Made by a program: the position numbers and the translations under genes
Notes under the pieces: generated by a model
What the model saw: only the letters and a program-made list of their open reading frames with translations
Databases searched by the model: none
What the model was told of the DNA's origin: nothing
Source of the DNA: an uncultured Bacteroidales bacterium
GTDB taxonomy: Bacteria > Bacteroidota > Bacteroidia > Bacteroidales > P3
Direction of reading: 5' to 3'
NCBI GenBank assembly: GCA_905236405.1
Contig: CAJOQB010000167.1
Span: 1-13,736, forward strand
DNA: 13,736 bases
Shown: positions 8,206-13,736 of the stretch, piece after piece
How positions within the stretch are numbered: position 1 is the stretch's first letter
Layout of the letters: each line of letters begins with the position of its first letter

Positions 8206-9126
8206 TCATTTACGATCCACCGTAATCACCTCTCCGTCTTGGGCAGCAATGGTATTGGGGAATACCGCCTGTGCCTCGCTCATCAACTCCTCAATGACCT
8301 TGTAGCGAGCCGAGAAATGGGTAAGCATTAGTTTCCTGACCTCTGCCCTTTGTGCCAACTGTGCCGCTTGTTGGGCGGTGCAATGGCGGCGTTGCTCGGC
8401 CAAATCGGTCAACGTATGGTCGAAAGTGCTCTCCAAACAGAGGAGGTCGACCCCTTGAATGGCGGGCAATATGGTTTCTGTGTAAGCCGTATCGCAGCAG
8501 TAGGCGTAACTGAGCGGACGACGGGGAGGATGGGTAAGCTGCTGGTTGGGCACCACCGTACCGTCTGGAAGGGTCAGGTCTCTCCCCTGCTTGAGCAGCT
8601 CGATGTCAACGGGAGCCAACTGATAGCGTTCGCGTACCCCAGGAAGGAGCCCCCGTCCCGCCACCGTCTCTTCGAAGCGATAGCCGTAACAGGGAACGCT
8701 GTGGAACAACGGGAAAGCGGTGACGCGGCATTTCTTGTTGGAGAATATCTCCGTGGGTTCGTCAAGTTCCAATTCATGGATGTTCAAGGCATACCCCAAT
8801 CGCGTATCGCTGATTTCGAACAGCACATCCATCGCCCGTTTCAATCCCTTCGGGGCATAGATGTCCACAGCCTCCGTGCGACCACACAGGTGCATCGATG
8901 CCAACAAGCCCGGAAGCCCGAAGATATGGTCGCCATGTAGATGGGAGATGAAGATGGTGTCAAAGGCTTGCATTTTCTGCCGCGTGGCACGCAACTGGTT
9001 TTGGGTAGACTCGCCACAGTCGACAATCATGTGACAACCATTGATGTTCACCACTTGGGCGCTGCAATGCCGTCCCAACGTGGGGATGGCGGCTCCCGAT
9101 CCAAGAATGGTCACATAGAAGTTCAT
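8206..9126 (-). CDS. rnz: Ribonuclease Z (tRNA 3'-end endonuclease)
   Basis: RNase Z cleaves tRNA precursors 3' of the discriminator base in the cytoplasm. The 306-residue length is that of the short bacterial form. The metallo-beta-lactamase zinc signature HLHGDH is at 62-67. Further metal ligands are apparent as His142 (FHSVPCYGYR), Asp212 (CDTAY) and His270 (LTHFSARY). The N-terminal LGSGAAIPT (8-16) and MIVDCGEST (33-41) are typical of RNase Z as opposed to other family members. An insertion rich in Gly, Pro and Leu (about 155-200) corresponds to the flexible arm region that clamps the tRNA elbow. It starts 12 bp downstream of the DUF4831 gene stop and is followed after 19 bp by the DUF486 gene. 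The identification is secure. Confidence 0.96.
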   Translation of the reverse strand: MNFYVTILGSGAAIPTLGRHCSAQVVNINGCHMIVDCGESTQNQLRATRQKMQAFDTIFISHLHGDHIFGLPGLLASMHLCGRTEAVDIYAPKGLKRAMDVLFEISDTRLGYALNIHELELDEPTEIFSNKKCRVTAFPLFHSVPCYGYRFEETVAGRGLLPGVRERYQLAPVDIELLKQGRDLTLPDGTVVPNQQLTHPPRRPLSYAYCCDTAYTETILPAIQGVDLLCLESTFDHTLTDLAEQRRHCTAQQAAQLAQRAEVRKLMLTHFSARYKVIEELMSEAQAVFPNTIAAQDGEVITVDRK

Positions 9127-9138
9127 GACGATGCTTGA

Positions 9139-10305
9139 CTATTTGATGTCGAAGTAGATAAGGTCGCTGGTGTTGGGGTCGAAAAGCGCTTTGTATTTTC
9201 CGTAAGGAAGGGTGGCGATGGTGCCGAATTGGGAGATTTTCACCTGTCGGTTGAAACGGAACTGGTCGCTGAAGACGCTGACATCTGCCGTCTCGGGAAT
9301 ACGGTATTTGAAGGTGTGCAAATCCATGAACGAACCCTCGGTGACAGGACCGGTGCGGAAACGTACAAAATTGAGCGTCTTTTGGTTGCTCTTGACACAA
9401 GTAATGTTACAACGGACAACCGTAGCGTCGGCGACGGTGGAGTCGACAATACCCTGCTTGGCGTTGAAACGGAAGAGGTCGTAGGTCTGGGACGAGAGGT
9501 GCTCTTTGTCGCTCATCGGGTCGATGTCGAAATAGACCGTCTCGGTGGTGGTGCGACCCACAAACTGCTCGATAAGCAACTGTTCTTGTTTCTCCAACTG
9601 CTGATACAGGTACTGCAACGTGACAGCATTGTAGTCGCCATCATACTCGCCAAAGAGCAGTTCCTGCTGCTTGACCCGAATCTGCTCTATCTGCTCGGCG
9701 ACAGCCAAAGCCCGCTGACGGAGCGACCGAGTGTCTTTCTTGGTGACGATGAGCGACGGACGTCCTGGGGGGTCGTTGCGGACATAGAATGTGTCGGTAC
9801 GGTTGTAGAGGTTGAACACAGGGTCTTGTATCGCCTTCTCGAACAACACCGTGTAGGGTGTCGCATCGTTAGGCTTCTTCTGGTCGGGTTCGGCTAACAG
9901 TCGTTGGTCAACATCGCCCACGCCGATGGAACGCAGCAAACCGCGATTGTCTATCGTGACAGCGGTATGACCTGGGTCGACAAAGTAATAGAGGTCGGGG
10001 TCGGCGATGTTGTAGGTGGCTATCTCGATGGAATGGATGGAGAAGACCGAGTCGACGTTCACCCCTTTCAACCCGAGCATCTCGCCAGCAAACTGCCAAT
10101 AGGGGGCGCAGCTGTAGTCGACCTTGTCGAACGTCACTCCCACACGCACCTGGGTACGCGGCAGGGCATAGACAAAACCGCCAGGAATCTGATTCGAAGG
10201 TCTGCTCCGAGTGGAATAGAGTTTATAATCCACCATACACGAAGAGAACAAGGTGGATGCCAAAGTGAGGAGAATCAAAAAACGAACGTGGTATTTTTGC
10301 TTCAT
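9139..10305 (-). CDS. DUF4831 family lipoprotein
   Basis: The product has 388 residues with a lipoprotein signal (MKQKYHVRFLILLTLASTLF then SSC, Cys23). The mature protein begins MVDYKLYSTRS and continues IPGGFVYALPRTQVRVGVTFDKV (about 41-63), matching the Bacteroidota-restricted DUF4831 family, whose function is unknown. Middle residues (about 195-250) include two Gln/Glu/Leu-rich stretches (AVAEQIEQIRVKQQELL and LYQQLEKQEQLLIEQFV) likely to form helices or a short coiled coil. The C-terminal part (about 320-388) is beta-rich. Its ATG overlaps the symporter TGA as ATGA at 10302-10305, which suggests coupled translation and possibly a functional link to the symporter. The start is fixed by the lipoprotein signal and overlap. 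The product is probably an envelope lipoprotein. Confidence 0.88.
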   Translation of the reverse strand: MKQKYHVRFLILLTLASTLFSSCMVDYKLYSTRSRPSNQIPGGFVYALPRTQVRVGVTFDKVDYSCAPYWQFAGEMLGLKGVNVDSVFSIHSIEIATYNIADPDLYYFVDPGHTAVTIDNRGLLRSIGVGDVDQRLLAEPDQKKPNDATPYTVLFEKAIQDPVFNLYNRTDTFYVRNDPPGRPSLIVTKKDTRSLRQRALAVAEQIEQIRVKQQELLFGEYDGDYNAVTLQYLYQQLEKQEQLLIEQFVGRTTTETVYFDIDPMSDKEHLSSQTYDLFRFNAKQGIVDSTVADATVVRCNITCVKSNQKTLNFVRFRTGPVTEGSFMDLHTFKYRIPETADVSVFSDQFRFNRQVKISQFGTIATLPYGKYKALFDPNTSDLIYFDIK

Positions 10306-11777
10306 TGTTTAGAGATATTTGTTTTACGTGACACGATTAACAATCCGATGAACGTCAGCAATCCGTTGAGCAGCAACAGTTCAAAGCCGAAGCGATAACC
10401 CCAGAGCCATTCGACGGAGTGCTTCTTCAATATGTAACAGAAGACAGGACACAACACAGCCACCACAGGCACCCAACGGTCGTTGACCGTCCGTTTGGTG
10501 AACAGACCGAAGGCATACATGCCCAACAACGGGCCATAGGTGAAGCCTGCGATGTCAAAAAGGGTGTCGATAAGCGACTGGTTGTGGAAGGGTCGGAACG
10601 CGATGATGACCAGCAGATAGACAAGGGCAAAGGAGACATGCACCCAACGACGGACGCGGAGCTGCCGCTGTTCGCTCATTCCCTCTTTGCGGTCGAAATG
10701 GAGGAAATCGTAACAGAACGTGGTGGTCAACGCCGTCAGGGTGCCGTCGGCGCTGGAATAGCCCGCCGCCACCATACCCAACACAAAGACGACTGCCGTG
10801 AACGAACTGAACGAGAAGGCGATGGATGGGAATATCTTGTCGGCCACCACAACACCTGTCTCGTTGACAGGAAGTGCATAACCCGTGCTGCTGGCATAGG
10901 TGAGCAGCGCTGCACCAAGACAAAGGAAAATGATATTGACAACAACAAACAACAAACTGGATGTCAACACATTTTTCTGGGCATCACGCAAATTCTTGCA
11001 GGTAAGGTTTTTCTGCATCATGTCTTGATCCAATCCTGTCATGGTGATGGTGATAAATGCCCCTGCAAGGATTTGCTTCCAGTAATACTTGGGCAGATGG
11101 GGGTCGGTCTCGAAGACACGAGTGTATCCCTCGTTGGCCGACTGACGGAGCAACTCGCCCAGCGAGAGGTCGAGTCGGTTGAGGATGGCGACGACCGTAA
11201 TGATGGCCGCCAACAGGAGGAAGGTGGTTTGCAGGGTGTCTGTCCACACCACCGTCTTGATACCGCCTCGGAAAGTGTACAACAGGATGATGGCGATAAA
11301 GATGACGGCGGGCACCCAGAAGGGGATGCCCCAGTATTTGAACACAAACTCGTAGAGGACAAAGACCACAAGGTACATCCTCAACGCCGACCCCATCAAG
11401 CGGCTGAGGATAAAGAAGATGGCTCCCGTCCGTTCGGAGGCGCCGCCAAACCGCTGGTCGAGGTAACTGTAGATGGATGTGAGATTCAGCTTGTAGTACA
11501 GCGGCAGCAGCAGAAAGGCGATGACGGCATAGCCGATGACATAGCCAAACACCAACGGCATATAGGTGAAGTCGCCATAATAGACGCCGCCAGGCACCGA
11601 CATAAAGGTGACTCCCGACAGGGACGCTCCCAACATGCCATAAGCGACCACAAACCACGGCGACTTGCGGTTGCCCCGAAAGAAGGTGTCGTTGTTGGCC
11701 TTGCGAGAAGTGAGCCACATGATGAGGAATAGCAAGGCGGTATAAGCCAAGAAGCAGATAAGTATCGTCAGTTCCAT
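10302..11777 (-). CDS. Sodium:solute symporter (SSS) family transporter
   Basis: This 491-residue, strongly hydrophobic protein shows about thirteen membrane segments, the fold of the SSS family (PutP/SGLT-like), which use the Na+ gradient to take up solutes across the inner membrane. Recognisable elements are ASLSGVTFMSVPGGVYYGDF in helix 1-2 (51-70), LTSIYSYLDQRFG (99-111), GLDQDMMQK (248-256) and AAGYSSADGTLTALTT (337-352). The last holds the paired serines expected at the Na2 site. The substrate cannot be read from the sequence; sialic acid, sugars, proline or other small solutes are possible in this family. It starts 63 bp after the era stop, and its last codons overlap the DUF4831 start by 4 bp. 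The family assignment is secure. Confidence 0.93.
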   Translation of the reverse strand: MELTILICFLAYTALLFLIMWLTSRKANNDTFFRGNRKSPWFVVAYGMLGASLSGVTFMSVPGGVYYGDFTYMPLVFGYVIGYAVIAFLLLPLYYKLNLTSIYSYLDQRFGGASERTGAIFFILSRLMGSALRMYLVVFVLYEFVFKYWGIPFWVPAVIFIAIILLYTFRGGIKTVVWTDTLQTTFLLLAAIITVVAILNRLDLSLGELLRQSANEGYTRVFETDPHLPKYYWKQILAGAFITITMTGLDQDMMQKNLTCKNLRDAQKNVLTSSLLFVVVNIIFLCLGAALLTYASSTGYALPVNETGVVVADKIFPSIAFSFSSFTAVVFVLGMVAAGYSSADGTLTALTTTFCYDFLHFDRKEGMSEQRQLRVRRWVHVSFALVYLLVIIAFRPFHNQSLIDTLFDIAGFTYGPLLGMYAFGLFTKRTVNDRWVPVVAVLCPVFCYILKKHSVEWLWGYRFGFELLLLNGLLTFIGLLIVSRKTNISKQ

Positions 11778-11840
11778 CGTCGGTGTCGGTTAAACAAATG
11801 AATTATTGATAACGCCAAGAAGCATGTTTTAGTATACGGG

Positions 11841-12719
11841 TCATTGGGCTTCGTAGCCAAACTGACGGAGGGCGTTCTCGTTGTTACGCCAGTCTTTCAT
11901 CACTTTGACATGAAGATCCAGGAAACACCGTTTGCCGCTGAACTCCTCGATGTCCTTGCGAGCCTCGATGCCCACACGCTTGAGCGATTGTCCTTGGTGG
12001 CCAATGACGATGGCTTTCTGCGACTCCCGCTCGACATAGATGACGGCACGGATGTTGTCGATGTGTTCTTTCTCTTCATATCCGTCTATCACCACCTGAC
12101 AGGCATAGGGGATTTCCTTCTTGTAGTAAAGCAACAGTTTCTCTCGGATAATCTCCGACACAAAGAAACGCATGCTTCGGTCGGTAAGTTCGTCTTTGGG
12201 GAAATAGGGAGGGTTCTCGGGCAGCAAGTTGATGATATGGTGGAAGATGGTGTCGATGTTGAACCGCTGTGTGGCCGATGCAGGCACGACGATGGCTTGG
12301 GGTATCTGCTGTTTCCAATAGGCCATCTTGTCCTCGACAGTCGCCTGGTCGGAGAGGTCAATCTTGTTGACGACAAGGATGATGGGGGTGTTGCTGTGTA
12401 TCACCTGCTGCAGCACCTCTTGGTTTTTCAGCGTCTCACCCATCTCGGTGACCAACAGGAAGAGGTCGGCATCCTGAAGTGCCGAGTGGACAAAGCCCAT
12501 CATAGACTCGTGGAGTTTGTAGTGGGGGTTGACGATGCCCGGGGTGTCGGTGTAGACAATCTGGAAGTCTTCGCCATTGACAATGCCCATGATACGATGG
12601 CGGGTCGTCTGCGCCTTCGAGGTGATGATGCTCAGGTTCTCGCCCACAAGGGCGTTCATCAGGGTGGACTTGCCCACATTGGGGTTGCCGATAATATTTA
12701 CAAATCCTGCTTTATGCAT
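11841..12719 (-). CDS. era: GTPase Era, 30S ribosome assembly
   Basis: Era is an essential-type GTPase that binds near the 3' end of 16S rRNA during 30S subunit maturation. The 292-residue length is normal. The GTPase domain shows G1 GNPNVGKS (11-18), switch I TTRHRI (38-43), G3 DTPG (58-61), G4 NKID (118-121) and G5 SAT (148-150). The C-terminal KH domain carries VIGHQGQSLKRVG (238-250), with FLDLHVKVMKDWRNN (266-280) near the end. It is the first gene of the long minus-strand run and lies directly beside a 486-bp non-coding region that should contain its promoter. In many Bacteroidota era is followed by der; here a symporter gene follows instead. The identification is secure. Confidence 0.97.
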   Translation of the reverse strand: MHKAGFVNIIGNPNVGKSTLMNALVGENLSIITSKAQTTRHRIMGIVNGEDFQIVYTDTPGIVNPHYKLHESMMGFVHSALQDADLFLLVTEMGETLKNQEVLQQVIHSNTPIILVVNKIDLSDQATVEDKMAYWKQQIPQAIVVPASATQRFNIDTIFHHIINLLPENPPYFPKDELTDRSMRFFVSEIIREKLLLYYKKEIPYACQVVIDGYEEKEHIDNIRAVIYVERESQKAIVIGHQGQSLKRVGIEARKDIEEFSGKRCFLDLHVKVMKDWRNNENALRQFGYEAQ

Positions 12720-12760
12720 AGGATATTTTTTCTGATTATTATTGCCTGTTTTTTGTTTTA

Positions 12761-12767
12761 CAAACTA
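12761..12767 (-). promoter_or_regulatory. Weak candidate -7 element for era
   Basis: On the minus strand this reads TAGTTTG, which resembles the TAnnTTTG consensus but is one base short between TA and TTTG. It lies about 42 bp before the era ATG, and the intervening leader is A-rich like other Bacteroidota leaders. No TTTG -33 box is evident. It is the best candidate between the minus-strand terminator-like hairpin and era, but it is weak. Confidence 0.25.
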
Positions 12768-12793
12768 TTTATTTACAGAATAACGTACTGCCG

Positions 12794-12805
12794 CAATAAT
12801 TATTG
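12794..12805. promoter_or_regulatory. 12-bp perfect palindrome upstream of era
   Basis: CAATAATTATTG is its own reverse complement, with no spacer. It lies 75 bp before the era ATG on the minus strand, just beyond the terminator-like hairpin, where an operator could act. Given the AT-richness, a chance palindrome is quite possible, so a regulatory role is only suggested by its position. Confidence 0.3.
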
Positions 12806-12810
12806 TACAG

Positions 12811-12858
12811 CCAAAAAGAGATTGTCGCCGACGAAAACCACCGTCGTGCATCAATCTC
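12811..12858 (-). terminator. Terminator-like hairpin on the minus strand upstream of era
   Basis: Arms GAGATTG (12818-12824) and CAATCTC (12852-12858) pair over 7 bp. After an asymmetric internal loop, CGACG (12829-12833) pairs with CGTCG (12842-12846), closing an 8-base loop. On the minus strand the stem is followed immediately by TTTTTGG (complement of 12811-12817), a U-tract; on the plus strand no U-run follows. It therefore looks like an intrinsic terminator for leftward RNA, yet no minus-strand gene ends here. It could instead be an attenuator in a long era leader. The two-part stem makes it weaker than the one at 4001-4043. Confidence 0.5.
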
Positions 12859-12868
12859 CTCCCAATAA

Positions 12869-12895
12869 TATATATTCTTCATAGAAGAATATATA
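12869..12895. repeat. 27-bp perfect inverted repeat
   Basis: Two 12-bp arms (12869-12880 and 12884-12895) are exact reverse complements around a 3-base ATA centre; the core is ATATATTCTTC / GAAGAATATAT. It lies 28 bp left of the 11-bp array and 11 bp right of the terminator-like hairpin. No U-run follows it on either strand, so it is a poor terminator. A DNA operator for a dimeric protein or a hairpin in a leader RNA are both possible. Confidence 0.7.
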
Positions 12896-12922
12896 AATCA
12901 GCAGATTACATATTTCAGCAAA

Positions 12923-13142
12923 GCCATACCAACGCTATACCAAGTCTATACCATCTCTATACCAACTCTATGGTGACTACGATGAACCTCCGATGTACCT
13001 ACGATGTCTCTCCAATGATCCTTCGATACCCCTACAATGAACCTACACTACCCCTACACTGCACCTACACTACCCAAGTGGAGCATGAGTGTACCCACAC
13101 CGTACCCACAACGCACCCATAACGGACAACCGTCGCATCCAC
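12923..13142. repeat. Array of 20 degenerate 11-bp tandem units
   Basis: Twenty consecutive 11-mers fit one unbroken register. Position 3 is a pyrimidine in 20 of 20 units, position 4 a purine in 20 of 20, and position 11 is C in 16 of 20. Neighbouring units are most alike and the sequence drifts in blocks: units 1-5 resemble TCTATACCAAC, units 6-11 TACGATGAACC, units 12-14 TACACTACCCC, and units 16-20 AGTGTACCCAC or ACCGTACCCAC. Unit 15 (AGTGGAGCATG) is an outlier. The 11-mers before 12923 and after 13142 break the position 3/4 rule, so the ends are sharp. Since 11 is not a multiple of 3 and no supported gene covers it, it is probably not a coding repeat. It ends 63 bp before the DUF6266-like ATG. 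There are no spacers, which excludes CRISPR. Confidence 0.85.
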
Positions 13143-13205
13143 CCGCTGCATGGCACAATAAAAGCCGCCGCTTCGCGTTCTTCAATACACAAACAGACAA
13201 CGGCT

Positions 13206-13736
13206 ATGGCAACGAAACAGGGCTCCTCCGTGAGCGGCAAACTCGGCAACAAGATATACTACACTTGGCATGGGCGGCAATGCGAACGTGCCATGCCCAC
13301 CCATGTGACCAATCCGCAAACCGAGGCACAGCAGTCGCACCGCAATGCCTTTGCGATGGTCTCCAAACTCTCGTCCTACATGAAGGAGGCCCACCTCGTG
13401 GGGCTCCATTGGCAAGCCGTGAGGGAGAAAAACAGCACCTACGCCGTCTTCAAACATCTCAACAAGGACTGCCTCACCCCCGACGGAGCGATAGACCTCT
13501 CACGCATCATCGTCAGTCGTGGCACGCTGCCACCCGTGGACATCGTCTCGGCTTGCATCGACGGCAATGTCCTCACCATCACCTTCGATTCTCAAGCATA
13601 TAACGGCAATGCCACCGACGAGCTCTACATCTTCGTCTACTGCCCCACCCTCTGCACAGGTGCCCTCTCGCTGCCCATCCCCCGCTCCGACGGTCTCGTC
13701 TCGCTCCTCCTCCCCGAGGAATGGCTGCACCCCGCC
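13206..13736 (+). CDS. DUF6266-like protein, C-terminus outside the window
   Basis: This plus-strand frame opens with ATG at 13206 and has no stop up to the window edge, giving 177 visible residues. The N-terminus has the layout I associate with DUF6266 proteins of Bacteroidota: VSGKLGNKIYYTWHGRQCER (9-28), then P31, then NPQTEAQQSHRNAF (36-49), i.e. G-x-LGN-x-x-YY, a conserved G and R, and an NPxTxAQ...R..F box. There is no signal peptide or membrane segment. The rest (about 100-177) alternates short strands (DIVSACIDGNVLTITFD) as in a small beta-sandwich. The function is unknown for the family. It is the only plus-strand gene, divergent from era, and uses markedly C-ending codons (ctc, acc, ccc, gcc). 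A long 11-bp repeat array precedes it. No other in-frame ATG lies between the array and 13206, which supports this start. Confidence 0.8.
   Translation, partial: MATKQGSSVSGKLGNKIYYTWHGRQCERAMPTHVTNPQTEAQQSHRNAFAMVSKLSSYMKEAHLVGLHWQAVREKNSTYAVFKHLNKDCLTPDGAIDLSRIIVSRGTLPPVDIVSACIDGNVLTITFDSQAYNGNATDELYIFVYCPTLCTGALSLPIPRSDGLVSLLLPEEWLHPA

Larger units (their letters stand above)
12720..13205. other. 486-bp non-coding region between divergent era and the DUF6266-like gene
   Basis: No credible gene was found here on either strand. The left part (12720-12900) is AT-rich and contains three dyad-symmetric elements (12794-12805, 12811-12858, 12869-12895). The right part is the 20-unit degenerate 11-bp array (12923-13142). 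From 13143 to 13205 there is a 63-bp leader leading to the ATG of the DUF6266-like gene. I could not find an exact TAnnTTTG -7 box on the plus strand. The two halves differ visibly in base composition: AT-rich on the left, C-rich and poor in G on the plus strand in the array. Confidence 0.8.

Noticed and set aside
10419..11732. 437-codon plus-strand open frame opposite the symporter
   Set aside because: It is highly charged low-complexity translation, exactly the complement of hydrophobic transporter codons; no family features or start signals.
11844..12884. 346-codon plus-strand open frame opposite era, extending into the intergenic region
   Set aside because: It is complementary to a full-length era with all G motifs; the tail runs through the hairpins and has no protein-like character.
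12923..13142. CRISPR array
   Set aside because: Units are 11 bp, contiguous, degenerate and without spacers, and no cas genes are nearby.
13037..13603. Plus-strand frame starting inside the 11-bp array and running across the DUF6266-like gene in another frame
   Set aside because: Its translation is Pro/His/Arg-rich and overlaps the frame that carries the DUF6266-like N-terminal motifs.
13500..13730. 76-codon minus-strand frame that could supply the leftward RNA ending at 12811
   Set aside because: It is Gly/Asp/Glu-rich and antisense to the DUF6266-like gene, with no protein-like motif.

Overview
The window looks like chromosomal DNA from the order Bacteroidales, most likely a Prevotella-type organism. 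The evidence is a set of Bacteroidota-restricted families (DUF4831, DUF4105, DUF3857/transglutaminase, DUF6266-like), signal peptides ending in Ala-Gln, a Bacteroides-type -7 promoter box (TAnnTTTG, 4561-4568), and no Shine-Dalgarno sequences that stand out. The genus is inferred from protein style only.

Layout. Eleven of the twelve genes lie on the minus strand, so they read from right to left. From 12719 down to 4623 there is a tight run: era (GTPase), an SSS-type Na+/solute symporter, a DUF4831 lipoprotein, rnz (RNase Z), a small DUF486 membrane protein, a GH2 beta-mannosidase-like lipoprotein and rsmG (16S rRNA methyltransferase). Most gaps are under 20 bp, and two junctions are 4-bp ATGA overlaps (10302-10305 and 5252-5255). 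After 110 bp comes a small lipoprotein gene with its own promoter and a hairpin terminator (4001-4043). Below that are three exported-protein genes: a DUF4105 protein with a membrane-embedded C-terminus (candidate lipoprotein N-acyltransferase family), a secreted DUF3857/transglutaminase-like protein, and a second DUF3857 protein that runs off the left edge.

The right-hand end is different. Between era and the only plus-strand gene (13206 to the window edge, DUF6266-like, incomplete) lies a 486-bp non-coding stretch. Its left half is AT-rich and holds three dyad-symmetric elements, one of which looks like a minus-strand terminator. Its right half is an array of 20 degenerate 11-bp units in unbroken register (12923-13142). 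Every unit has a pyrimidine at position 3 and a purine at position 4, although the rest of the unit drifts along the array. This array, paired with the DUF6266-like gene, is the least explained and most interesting part of the window.

How the genes work together. The long run mixes RNA maturation and ribosome functions (era, rnz, rsmG) with transport and glycan hydrolysis. The left block is envelope-oriented. No rRNA, tRNA, CRISPR array, transposase or prophage gene was seen.
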